32,472 nt of DNA from JBDREA01 sp043820265 (lineage in GTDB: Archaea; Altiarchaeota; Altiarchaeia; IMC4; JBDREA01): positions 1-32,472 of the forward strand of contig JBDREA010000051.1 in the NCBI GenBank assembly GCA_043820265.1. Reading direction: 5' to 3'. The position numbers and the translations under genes are program-made. Each line of letters begins with the position of its first letter. The stretch's first letter is position 1. Shown here piece by piece: positions 1 through 7,301 of this stretch. Below the pieces are notes generated by a model. The model made no database searches and was not told where the DNA came from. It saw only the letters and a list, made by a program, of their open reading frames with translations.

Positions 1-1
1 G

Positions 2-88
2 GCCGATGACAATAGCGAGTTTATTGGAGAATACATTATTGGCTTGCCAAAGGATGTAGAAGATTTTCTGATTCTCTTTGTTTTTTAA
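2..88 (+). CDS. C-terminal end of an unidentified protein (partial)
   Basis: The reading frame is open from the left edge to a TAA at 86-88 and gives 28 residues ending in a hydrophobic tail (LILFVF). No start is visible because the gene begins outside the window. The stop lies 34 bases before the chosen purH start, so the two genes could be co-transcribed. The fragment is too short to recognise a family. Confidence 0.4.
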   Translation, partial: ADDNSEFIGEYIIGLPKDVEDFLILFVF

Positions 89-122
89 GGTTAAATGAGT
101 ATTGTTGCTAACTGGATGCTTT

Positions 123-1667
123 ATGCCAGTGAAACGTGCACTCATCAGTGTGTCTGACAAGACCGGAATCGTCGAGTTCGCCAGCGGACTTGCCAAACTG
201 AAAGTCGAGATCCTATCTTCTGGTGGAACAGCTAAAGTACTACATGATGCTGGAGTTCCCGTGATCGAAGTTTCTAAGGTTACTCGTTTTCCCGAGATGA
301 TGGATGGGCGCGTTAAGACGCTTCATCCAAAGATCCATGGAGGAATCCTTGCCGACCGCTCAAAGAAGACGCATGTCTCCCAAGCGAAAAAGAACAAAAT
401 TCCTCTCATCGACCTAGTCATTGTGAATTTGTATCCCTTCAAAAAAACGATCGAAAAGAAAGGAGTATCGATCGAGGAGGCTATTGAAAACATAGACATC
501 GGCGGCCCAACACTTGTTCGAAGTGCGGCAAAGAACCACAAGCACGTAGCGGTCGTGGTCGACCCGAATGACTACCCAAAGATCCTAAAAGAACTTGAAT
601 CCTCAAAAGAGATAAAACGAAAAACAAAAGAGCTGCTTGCCGTCAAAGCATTCCGCCACACAGCTGCATACGATGTCTTGATCCAAGACTACCTTGAAAA
701 AAGGATCGGTGAAAAAAAGCTTTTCCCCGATGACCTACTGCAATCGTTTGAGAAAGCCCAAGACCTGAAATATGGAGAGAACCCATTCCAGCAGGCAGCC
801 TTCTATCGCGACTCCCAAATTCCCGAACCCTGTGTTTCAAATGCAGTCCAACTCCACGGAAAACAGCTTGGCTACAACAACATCCTAGATCTAAACGACG
901 CCCTTGAACTGGTGAAAGACTTCAAAGACCCAACCGCGGCAGTCATCAAGCATACGAATCCTTGCGGAGTCGCATCGGCAAAAACGATAGATGCCGCCTA
1001 CAAAAAAGCACACAAAGCAGATCCTCTTGCTGCGTTCGGCTGCGTAATCGCATTGAACCGAACGTGCAACCTGAAAGCCGCAGAAGTTATGAAGGACTTC
1101 TTCATCGAAGCGATCATTGCACCAGGTTACACGAAAGACGCGTTTGATCTCCTGAAAATCAAACTTAATCGCAGAATCTTAGAAACCGGCCCCTTGAAAA
1201 AAACCAACATCGGATTGGAAACAAAGAAGGTTGTTGGGGGACTTTTAGCCCAGACTAGGAAGTTCCCGGAAGTTTCTGCGAAAAATATTAAAGTCGTCAG
1301 TAAAAGAAAACCGACAAAAGCCGAAATCGAATCGTTGCTTTTCGCATGGAAAGTCTGCAAGCATGTCAAATCAAATAGCATTGTGTACGCAAAAGACCAT
1401 GCCTCAGTTGCAGTCGGTGCAGGCCAGATGAGCCGCGTAGATGCTGTAAAGATCTGCAACTTCAAGTCGGGAAAGAAAGCTAAAGGATGCGCGATGGCAT
1501 CGGACGCCTTCTTCCCATTCCGAGACGGAGTCGACGAAGCGGCGAAAGCTGGAGTGACTGCAGTCATCCAACCAGGGGGAAGTATCCGCGACGAAGAAGT
1601 ACTAAAAGCCGTAAACCAACACAAGATGGCGATGGTCTATACAGGACACAGAATCTTTAAGCACTGA
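123..1667 (+). CDS. purH: Bifunctional AICAR formyltransferase / IMP cyclohydrolase PurH
   Basis: PurH carries out the last two steps of de novo IMP synthesis: formyl transfer from 10-formyl-tetrahydrofolate to AICAR, then ring closure. The N-terminal MGS-like cyclohydrolase domain is clear from KRALISVSDKTG, the SSGGTAKVLHDAGV segment and MMDGRVKTLHPKIHGG (residues about 3-75). The formyltransferase domain shows LKYGENPFQQ, KHTNPCGVA, KHVKSNSIVYAKD, DAFFPFRDGVDEAAKAGV and the terminal MVYTGHRIFKH. The 514 residues from ATG 123 match the usual length. A TTG in the same frame at 102 would add seven residues unlike the family, so I prefer ATG 123. Many archaea use PurP/PurO instead, so PurH together with PurN downstream indicates a folate-dependent route. 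The last codons recur as a fossil at 2743-2799. Confidence 0.97.
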   Translation: MPVKRALISVSDKTGIVEFASGLAKLKVEILSSGGTAKVLHDAGVPVIEVSKVTRFPEMMDGRVKTLHPKIHGGILADRSKKTHVSQAKKNKIPLIDLVIVNLYPFKKTIEKKGVSIEEAIENIDIGGPTLVRSAAKNHKHVAVVVDPNDYPKILKELESSKEIKRKTKELLAVKAFRHTAAYDVLIQDYLEKRIGEKKLFPDDLLQSFEKAQDLKYGENPFQQAAFYRDSQIPEPCVSNAVQLHGKQLGYNNILDLNDALELVKDFKDPTAAVIKHTNPCGVASAKTIDAAYKKAHKADPLAAFGCVIALNRTCNLKAAEVMKDFFIEAIIAPGYTKDAFDLLKIKLNRRILETGPLKKTNIGLETKKVVGGLLAQTRKFPEVSAKNIKVVSKRKPTKAEIESLLFAWKVCKHVKSNSIVYAKDHASVAVGAGQMSRVDAVKICNFKSGKKAKGCAMASDAFFPFRDGVDEAAKAGVTAVIQPGGSIRDEEVLKAVNQHKMAMVYTGHRIFKH

Positions 1668-1670
1668 TTA

Positions 1671-1719
1671 CTCTTCTTTTTTCTTTTCGGGTAATTGGCA
1701 TTATTATGTGTTTAATGCC
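1671..1719 (+). terminator. Probable purH terminator: T-rich tract plus inverted repeat
   Basis: Just after the purH stop there is a pyrimidine tract rich in T (1671-1688), the usual archaeal termination signal. It is followed by an inverted repeat, GGCATTA (1697-1703) and TAATGCC (1713-1719), with a 9-base loop. Assignment is by position and composition only. Confidence 0.35.
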
Positions 1720-1735
1720 CCGAAAATCCATCTCA

Positions 1736-1768
1736 TTTAAATAAAAGAATGTAATTACTAGTAATTAC
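1736..1768 (+). promoter_or_regulatory. TATA box and doubled palindromic operator at the nucleotidyltransferase start
   Basis: A TTTAAATA box at 1736-1743 is centred about 30 bases before ATG 1770, so transcription probably starts almost at the start codon (leaderless). Between them lie two copies of the self-complementary octamer GTAATTAC (1751-1758 and 1761-1768) separated by TA. A protein bound there would cover the transcription start. The downstream gene has a possible AbrB/DUF2080-like N-terminus, so self-repression is a reasonable inference. Confidence 0.5.
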
Positions 1769-1769
1769 A

Positions 1770-2576
1770 ATGGAACTTGTAAGTAGTAATGAGCCACTCA
1801 TCCAGACAGTGAGAATCCACGGCAACGCAGGCGGTGTCTATCTCCCCAAAATTTGGGTGGGTATGAAAGTCGAGGTGCGACTCTTAGAGCCAAAACAACG
1901 TGCAATTGAGATTCTGGCACCAGTACTCGCCCAGGTTGAAGCAGCCTGCTTTTATGGAAGCTGGGCGAGAGGGGAGCAGACAAAAGAAAGCGACCTCGAC
2001 ATATTCGTAATATCCGAAGAGGAGATAAAAGTAATTCCTCAACCAAACGTTGAGGTCCACGCTCGTACGCAAGCACAGATAAAAAGCGCCGAGGGAAGCG
2101 ATCTCTTGTTCTACCAGTCAATACTCCATGAAGCCAAACCTCTTATAAACAGTAAAACGCTTGAAAGACTACGAAGAAAAATAAAACCAGAGGAACTCAG
2201 CTGGCTGGTAAACTCCACAGAGGTAAGGCTTCCGATGATGAACGAGCTAATAGACGAAGAAACCTACACGCCGTCGCTAATCTACTCTTTGATAATGAGG
2301 ATCAGGGCCAAGTATCTTGCCCAATGCCTTCTGGCGGAAAAAAAGTACACAACCCTGGGAATAGAAAATCTCGTACTGAAAACGGGTTTAGAGGGAAAAA
2401 ACTGGCAAGACATATACGCAGTCTACAGGGCAGTGAGAGACAATAAAAAACCACCCAAACCAAAAATATACATTGAAGATCTCAAAACACTCCTCACCCT
2501 CCTCACCCGGGAAACAAAAAGACTCAAGAGGACGACCCATGCCAAAAAGAAAAAAACGACTGAAAAAAGCGATTGA
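1770..2576 (+). CDS. Minimal nucleotidyltransferase with an AbrB/DUF2080-like N-terminus and helical C-terminus
   Basis: Residues about 60-110 carry the MNT signature FYGSWARGEQTKESDLDIFV (GSxxRGx5SDxD), with a possible third carboxylate in NVEVHA. This predicts transfer of a nucleotide to an unknown target. The first 40 residues (GNAGGVYLPKIWVGMKVEVRLL) resemble small AbrB/DUF2080 DNA-binding proteins. The C-terminal half is helical (IMRIRAKYLAQCLL, IYAVYRAVRD) and could be HEPN-like, though no RxxxxH motif is obvious. The gene starts directly after a doubled palindrome and overlaps a small Lys-rich gene by 38 bases. MNT proteins often act as antitoxins or toxin modifiers, so a toxin-antitoxin role is possible but unproven. 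The cassette sits between purH and a decayed copy of the purH tail, which suggests acquisition. Confidence 0.8.
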   Translation: MELVSSNEPLIQTVRIHGNAGGVYLPKIWVGMKVEVRLLEPKQRAIEILAPVLAQVEAACFYGSWARGEQTKESDLDIFVISEEEIKVIPQPNVEVHARTQAQIKSAEGSDLLFYQSILHEAKPLINSKTLERLRRKIKPEELSWLVNSTEVRLPMMNELIDEETYTPSLIYSLIMRIRAKYLAQCLLAEKKYTTLGIENLVLKTGLEGKNWQDIYAVYRAVRDNKKPPKPKIYIEDLKTLLTLLTRETKRLKRTTHAKKKKTTEKSD

Positions 2577-2730
2577 AAGCCTTGAAAAACGGAAGAAAGA
2601 ACATATTGAAAAAGCTTCGTCCTCGAAAAAACACCATCTCTCAGACTACTGGACGAAAGAGGCCGATGAATACGGCAGCCAAGCAGAAGAAAAACGCCGA
2701 CTACTCCACCGACGAAAGAAAAGGAGTTAA
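2539..2730 (+). CDS. Small Lys/Arg-rich coiled-coil protein paired with the nucleotidyltransferase
   Basis: This 63-residue protein starts with MPKRKKRLKKAIESLEKRKK and ends in RRKKRS. It is highly basic and predicted to be mostly helical, with a central WTKEADEYGSQAEEKRRLL segment. The start lies inside the nucleotidyltransferase gene (38-base overlap in another frame), which suggests translational coupling. I infer a nucleic-acid-binding or partner role for the upstream enzyme. No family is firmly recognised. The gene could be spurious, but its spacing and composition differ from the shadow frames of its neighbour. Confidence 0.55.
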   Translation: MPKRKKRLKKAIESLEKRKKEHIEKASSSKKHHLSDYWTKEADEYGSQAEEKRRLLHRRKKRS

Positions 2731-2742
2731 ACCATCGATTAA

Positions 2743-2799
2743 GTCAACGAGCACAAGATGGCGATGGTCTACCCATGGCATCGAATTTTCTAGCACTGA
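2743..2799 (+). pseudogene. Decayed second copy of the purH C-terminus
   Basis: Translating from 2743 gives V-N-E-H-K-M-A-M-V-Y-P-W-H-R-I-F-stop-H-stop. The authentic PurH end at 1611-1667 gives V-N-Q-H-K-M-A-M-V-Y-T-G-H-R-I-F-K-H-stop. Twenty bases, cacaagatggcgatggtcta, are identical (1620-1639 and 2752-2771). The copy has an in-frame stop at 2791 and no upstream purH sequence. It behaves as one of two direct repeats flanking the nucleotidyltransferase cassette. Confidence 0.85.
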
Positions 2800-2858
2800 G
2801 TTTTCTGTTTTCTGCTAGTATTTTATTTCTCTTCTTCCCTGATATCTTCAGGTGTGTT

Positions 2859-3383
2859 ATGGCTCCGATAAAATGGGGTGATGTGCTAGGAGATGATAGA
2901 GACAGGCAGAAGGATTATCCCCCCGAATATCTTCCTCCAAAGGAATCCGGAGCGCCAACTCTAGAGGAGCAGGAAAGAATCACCCAGAGACAAGGGATAG
3001 TCGATTTCTTGGTGTCGATCGAGAATAATCCTGGACTAAATCGTGAATTAAAACTTAAGGATCCTGAACCACCACTCCCAGATGGTTCACAGTTTGATGC
3101 GAGGTTAAGGTTTAGGATAAATGATGATAAGGATGTGCCCTTTTATGAATTCCGCCTGGACCCGGCGGGTATAGGTGAGATACGGATGGATATATTAGAT
3201 CTGAGGAGAATTGACGCAGGAGAAGATGTATCGAGGCTCCCTCACCGTTCCTTTGCCGAGGCGGTGACTGACCCCGCCCTGCCTGGTCCGAAGCTGACGG
3301 TGGATGGACTAAAAAAGATGTTCAATGCAGCTTTTTCCAAAAAAGGAATCAGTCTCCTAGAGTACATGAGCAAGAGGCAATAG
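2859..3383 (+). CDS. Unrecognised soluble protein
   Basis: From ATG 2859 the protein has 174 residues, beginning MAPIKWGDVLGDDRDRQKDY. AGGTG at 2850-2854 is well placed as a ribosome binding site. The frame stays open upstream to 2775, which would add a hydrophobic N-terminus, but that stretch lies on the purH-tail fossil and adjoining sequence, so the shorter start is preferred. The protein is acidic and Pro/Asp-rich, with no membrane segment, no cysteines and no motif I know. Its end faces the minus-strand gene at 3469 across a short A/T-rich gap. The function is unknown. Confidence 0.65.
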   Translation: MAPIKWGDVLGDDRDRQKDYPPEYLPPKESGAPTLEEQERITQRQGIVDFLVSIENNPGLNRELKLKDPEPPLPDGSQFDARLRFRINDDKDVPFYEFRLDPAGIGEIRMDILDLRRIDAGEDVSRLPHRSFAEAVTDPALPGPKLTVDGLKKMFNAAFSKKGISLLEYMSKRQ

Positions 3384-3408
3384 AGTAAATCCAGTTTACC
3401 AGACTTAT

Positions 3409-3453
3409 TGTTCGTTTTTTATTTGGTGTGTGAAACAGAGAAAAAAAACAAAC
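3409..3453. terminator. Bidirectional A/T-rich terminator between convergent genes
   Basis: The gap between the converging genes holds a T tract (3415-3420, then ATTT) and an A tract (3441-3448). Together these give each strand a T-rich end and a weak inverted repeat (gttcgtttttt against aaaaaaaacaaac). Assigned from position only. Confidence 0.35.
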
Positions 3454-3468
3454 AGTTTAAAACTAATC

Positions 3469-4773
3469 CTAAACGTTAGGTATTGTTTCTGGAGTGTAGT
3501 CTTCTCTTGAGACTTGATCAATAAATTTTCTAATCAGTCCTGCGCTGTATTGGTAGCCAATTGGAACGACTACGCGGGCGATTGCTTCACATTGCGCTGG
3601 GGTTTTTTCCCCTTTTATGTAGCATCCTTCGTCTAGTGGGTAGCCAGGGTATTCCCTTCTTAATCTTTGAAATTGTTCTGCCAGGGTTTTTCCCGACTCC
3701 CCGAATTTTTTCGCATTTTCTGGGTCCCGAAAAAACTCAACGAGGCTGCCCCCTTTCCTGAGAAACTCCTGCACTTCTGGTCTGTCAATGTAATCCAGAT
3801 AACTAAATCCTCCTTTCACATCTATCACAAACGAGCCATCGGGGTATCTTCCCAGGTAGTCGTCGCTTGCAAGGACCGCGGTAGCCAGGCCTTCCCGTAA
3901 TGCAAATTCGCAGAGGTGCTCGTCCTTCTTAAAGTGTATGGGGTTCATATCCTTTGGGATGACGGGGCGCCGCCTTCGTCCCTCCAAGATAGAGAGTGCA
4001 CCATCAAATGTTACGTTAATGCCTTCATCGCCTAATTCTTTTCTTAGTAGTTCTGCCTGCTGAACAGCATATTCCCGCCATCCCTTGGTTTTCGTTTCCT
4101 CGTACTTGTCGTCTCCGTGGGTGAAAACGGAAAGTGGGAAGTTTTTGTTGTGAGGATCGTTGTGGACGTGTGCGGGAACGTTCAAGTCGCCCCCCGTAAA
4201 ATGGAGGGCGCGGCCGAGAAAGTGATAAGCCAACTGGTAGCGTCCGTTTTGGTGGTGCTCCAGTGCTTCGTTAAAGAACCGCACGACCCTTGTTATCGCG
4301 CTTTCTGATGCGAAGAATCCTGTTCGATAAGGATCTTTTTCATTGTGGACGTCGACTAAGTGGTGTCGGCCCGAGAGGGGATTTGATAATTTAAAGTTTC
4401 TTGGGTCGTTGTTGTTGTCGAATAGGTGGTTTTTTGTTGCCCGCCAGCCTCCGATGTCGTGGTCTTCGTCGCTTGCACCGGATATCAGGAAGTCTTTGTG
4501 GTGGTGGAGGATTTCAAGTTCAGAAAGTAGTCGACGATCTATTCGTAATACCTTCCATCGCATATCCTGGCAGAAAACTCTCATACCACCGACCGCAGCA
4601 TATTGGTGGTAGGCGTCGTGGCTGTCAAGGTTTGGTTCCAACACGAATACTGCCCCGGAAAGTAATCTAAGTTTGCGGTCTGCGATTTCTGGGTCGACCT
4701 CTTTGATCTTTGGGAAGTCCGCCCCAACTTGTCTGACTAGATAGGTTCCTTTTCGCCTATGTCTTGCTACCAT
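3469..4773 (-). CDS. Zinc-dependent phospholipase C / P1-nuclease-fold-like protein
   Basis: The 434-residue protein carries a set of His/Asp motifs in the order seen in zinc phospholipase C: GASDEDHDIGG followed by TKNHLFD, then YHFLGRALHFTGGDLNVPAH, then FTHGDDKYE. In the family these residues bind three zinc ions and hydrolyse phosphodiesters. The central motif has one extra residue between His and Asp compared with the classic HxxxD spacing. There is no signal peptide or membrane segment, which is unusual for a phospholipase, so the substrate could be something else. GGTA stands just before the start, and an A/T-rich TATTTAT lies about 40 bases upstream. The gene is flanked by unrelated genes. 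The fold is a moderate-confidence call and the activity is inference. Confidence 0.55.
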   Translation of the reverse strand: MVARHRRKGTYLVRQVGADFPKIKEVDPEIADRKLRLLSGAVFVLEPNLDSHDAYHQYAAVGGMRVFCQDMRWKVLRIDRRLLSELEILHHHKDFLISGASDEDHDIGGWRATKNHLFDNNNDPRNFKLSNPLSGRHHLVDVHNEKDPYRTGFFASESAITRVVRFFNEALEHHQNGRYQLAYHFLGRALHFTGGDLNVPAHVHNDPHNKNFPLSVFTHGDDKYEETKTKGWREYAVQQAELLRKELGDEGINVTFDGALSILEGRRRRPVIPKDMNPIHFKKDEHLCEFALREGLATAVLASDDYLGRYPDGSFVIDVKGGFSYLDYIDRPEVQEFLRKGGSLVEFFRDPENAKKFGESGKTLAEQFQRLRREYPGYPLDEGCYIKGEKTPAQCEAIARVVVPIGYQYSAGLIRKFIDQVSREDYTPETIPNV

Positions 4774-4937
4774 TACCTAATTTTTAGGAAGCAGAAAGAT
4801 AAATATCTCCTGAAGGGGGGCGGTTTTTAAAAAAAATCAGATTATATATCTTTCCTTCCTGAGGTGTAGTTAGAGTGGCAATTTTAAAAGGATTAAGATG
4901 ACCGAGGAAAATAGCTTAGATTTTTCCTTTGAAAGTG

Positions 4938-4955
4938 TCTGAAAAAATTTTCAGA
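4938..4955 (-). terminator. Hairpin terminator at the end of the Na+/Ca2+ exchanger gene
   Basis: TCTGAAAA and TTTTCAGA form an 8-bp palindrome with a two-base centre. It overlaps the stop codon of the minus-strand exchanger gene and is T-rich in the direction of transcription. Confidence 0.35.
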
Positions 4956-5937
4956 GGATGGTCCACGCCATGAATCCTAGGTAGAGTATCAGAATTATTA
5001 TCCCTTCTATTTTTTCGAGTTTCCATCCGCTTTTCAGAAAGACAAGAGAAAGTACGGAGAGCAGGATGAGGAACGGCAGAGTGGATGAGAGGACGTCTTG
5101 GTGGACTTTTATGGGAGCAACGAATGCCGCTAGTCCGAGCACGACTCCGAGGTTTGCGATGTTACTGCCGATTACGTTTCCGACGACGATGTTGGCGTAG
5201 CCTTTCCGCATCGAAGTGACTGCGACCATTAATTCCGGTAGACTGGTTCCGACCGCAACGATTGTGAATCCAACGAGGCTTTGTGGTAGACTGAAAAACA
5301 AAGCAATTGAGATTGCCCCTTCAACTAATAGGTGCGCGCCCATTAATACAGCCATTCCTCCAAGAAGGATCAGACCAAACTCCTTACCCACTCCCTGTTT
5401 GGCAGATGGGAGATGGAGTTTTCTCAGAAAAGTCGGATCCATCGCCAGAAAGTCCCGAAAGAATTCGTGGAAGTGATACAGGTGTTTGAATCTTGGCTGA
5501 AGCTTAAAGAGGATGACAATGTAAAGCACGAATATGACGAGGAGTACGAGGCCGTCGAACTGTGTTAATATCCCGTCCAATGCCAGTAATGCTGTGACCA
5601 AGGTTAAACCCAACATTATAACTCCATCCCGCCAGAACAATACTTCGTCGACAGCAATTACTAAAAAGAAGGCGGTTATGCCAAGTATCAAGCCGATGTT
5701 TGCGGCGTTACTGCCCAGGACGTTTCCAAGTGCCAGCTCAGGATTTCCTGTAGATGCAGCAACGACTGATGCAGAGAGTTCCGGTAGCGATGTGCCGATC
5801 GCTATTATAGTCAAGCCGACCACCAATTCAGATACGCCAATGATTCGGGCTAAACGAGCAGCTGATTCGACGAATACGTCAGCGCCCTTGACAAGGAAGA
5901 CAAGACCAACCATAAAAAACGAGAGTGCCAAAATCAT
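4951..5937 (-). CDS. Calcium/sodium antiporter of the CaCA family (YrbG-type)
   Basis: The protein (328 residues) consists of about ten membrane segments built as two inverted repeats. Each repeat carries the ion-binding alpha motif: VGLTIIAIGTSLPELSAS with GNVLGSNAANIGLILG (residues about 40-90), and VGFTIVAVGTSLPELMVA with GNVIGSNIANLGVVLG (about 220-275). Family members exchange Ca2+ for Na+ across the cytoplasmic membrane. Both acidic residues of the GTSLPE motifs are intact and the length is normal. The gene is divergent from the GHKL ATPase gene at 6026, and a TATA-like box about 30 bases upstream suggests a nearly leaderless transcript. Confidence 0.93.
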   Translation of the reverse strand: MILALSFFMVGLVFLVKGADVFVESAARLARIIGVSELVVGLTIIAIGTSLPELSASVVAASTGNPELALGNVLGSNAANIGLILGITAFFLVIAVDEVLFWRDGVIMLGLTLVTALLALDGILTQFDGLVLLVIFVLYIVILFKLQPRFKHLYHFHEFFRDFLAMDPTFLRKLHLPSAKQGVGKEFGLILLGGMAVLMGAHLLVEGAISIALFFSLPQSLVGFTIVAVGTSLPELMVAVTSMRKGYANIVVGNVIGSNIANLGVVLGLAAFVAPIKVHQDVLSSTLPFLILLSVLSLVFLKSGWKLEKIEGIIILILYLGFMAWTIL

Positions 5938-5963
5938 TTCCTAAAAACAAAGGGGAAAGGCAG

Positions 5964-5971
5964 CTTTTAAA
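5964..5971 (-). promoter_or_regulatory. TATA box of the Na+/Ca2+ exchanger gene
   Basis: Reading the minus strand, TTTAAAAG lies about 30 bases before the ATG at 5937. This is the archaeal spacing for transcription starting at or just before the start codon. Confidence 0.4.
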
Positions 5972-6025
5972 TCCTAAAAAAAAGTCCTCCAAGCTTGCTT
6001 AAACGAATCCTTCCTAAAAGGGATT

Positions 6026-7195
6026 ATGGCCATGATAAAGGTCGACCCCCGCCAAAAGCCGTTGGTGTCATCGTCTCCTGGAAAGACAACATTCAACCCG
6101 GATGGATTAAGACTGGCATTTCCGGAACCTAAGAGGGTACTGGGCGATAAAGAAAAGATAGAGTTCGCTTGGAAGGCATACCGTAGACGTATGGTGATGT
6201 CACACGGCGCTTTAGAAATAGATACTAAAATGAGGAGTTTCCCGAACGAAGCTCAAGAGTTACAAAGAGCGTCCCCTATAGATTACATGAGATTAGTCAC
6301 ACTTGAGAGGCAGTTTGCGGATTTGAAGATAGACCGTATTACACAAGAAATTCAACGATTAGGTGAGGGGGAGACGATCGGGATAGAAAAGGCCGAAGAG
6401 ATACTTGGAACTGCAGAGGAGCATGCTAATAGGATTAAAACGGCTTGGGGGGGCACGATTACCCCCATCCTCTCTCAACTTGATCCTGAGTTAAGAAGTG
6501 AAGAGAAAGGCATAAAAAAAAGTCAGGACATAAAGGAAATAAAACAAGGTCTCTTCTTTCAGAGCCACCTAGTATTTCACTGCCTTCAGGATTTCATGTG
6601 TACTGTTCTTGGCGAAACACCCAAGCCTATCCCCGGAAAAGCCTCTGTGGAAGCAGTCATCGAAAACTTCATGCCCAGATTTACTGGGAAATCGTATAAG
6701 AGTGGTGGGATGATAATCGAGGACCCAGGCAGGGTAGCAGAAAATATTGTTTTCACCCAAGATATTGGACGAGTCATGCACCTCCTCGAAGACTTGGAAG
6801 GAAATGCAGGTGAGGCGGTGGTTGCCCGAGCTGGGGAAGAAAGTGAAGCGAAAGGTGATGAATTTAGTTATGAGGACTTCTACAAGGGAAAGCAGAGGAT
6901 AACCTTGGATTTCGACGATGAACACGGTGAACTGATTTTAAAGTACAGGGATTTTGGCATCGGTATGACGCCTGACGAGCTTGGGAATTTCAGGAAAAAG
7001 GTCAAGGGAGAAGGGTTTACAGGTTACTCTGAGAAAGGGGAGAGGCGAGGCATCGGCGGAGATACGATTGCTGCAAACGTCAAGGCTTTGGGCGGATCCA
7101 TCGACGTCAAAAGCGAACGATTCAACGGGAAAAACGGTGGCTCGTGTGGTACCGAAGTCACATTGAGGATTCCCGCGGAGAAGAAGACTGTTTGA
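6026..7195 (+). CDS. GHKL-type (histidine-kinase-like) ATPase with a helical N-terminal region
   Basis: The C-terminal 130 residues form a GHKL ATP-binding domain. The N box is probably LLEDLEGNAGEAV, the G1 box is RDFGIGMTPDEL, and the G2 box is RGIGGDTIAANVKALGGSI, followed by GGSCGTEVTLRIP. The first 250 residues are mostly helical and match no sensor I know. A phosphoacceptor-like segment, FFQSHLVFHCLQDF, is present but is not a clear H box. There is no membrane segment, and no response regulator is nearby. It could be an orphan cytosolic kinase or another ATP-switch protein. Translation is placed at ATG 6026, with a second ATG two codons later. Confidence 0.7.
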   Translation: MAMIKVDPRQKPLVSSSPGKTTFNPDGLRLAFPEPKRVLGDKEKIEFAWKAYRRRMVMSHGALEIDTKMRSFPNEAQELQRASPIDYMRLVTLERQFADLKIDRITQEIQRLGEGETIGIEKAEEILGTAEEHANRIKTAWGGTITPILSQLDPELRSEEKGIKKSQDIKEIKQGLFFQSHLVFHCLQDFMCTVLGETPKPIPGKASVEAVIENFMPRFTGKSYKSGGMIIEDPGRVAENIVFTQDIGRVMHLLEDLEGNAGEAVVARAGEESEAKGDEFSYEDFYKGKQRITLDFDDEHGELILKYRDFGIGMTPDELGNFRKKVKGEGFTGYSEKGERRGIGGDTIAANVKALGGSIDVKSERFNGKNGGSCGTEVTLRIPAEKKTV

Positions 7196-7301
7196 TTGCT
7201 TAGTCTTTGTTTGTGTGTATTCTGTTTTTTGTCCTCGGTCTCAGTGTTTTGGAGAGTTTTTTTGATTTATTATTAGGAACTATGCCAATAAATTGGTTGG
7301 G

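Noticed and set aside
1127..1624. 165-residue minus-strand frame inside purH
   Set aside because: It is fully contained in a well-conserved gene on the other strand and has no recognisable sequence.
2775..2858. Longer start of the hypothetical gene at 2859, giving a hydrophobic N-terminus
   Set aside because: The extra codons come largely from the decayed purH tail, and the better ribosome binding site is at 2859.
4898..4942. Fourteen-residue frame after a TATA-like sequence
   Set aside because: Too short to support as a gene, with no clear ribosome binding site. A small RNA is possible but cannot be shown.
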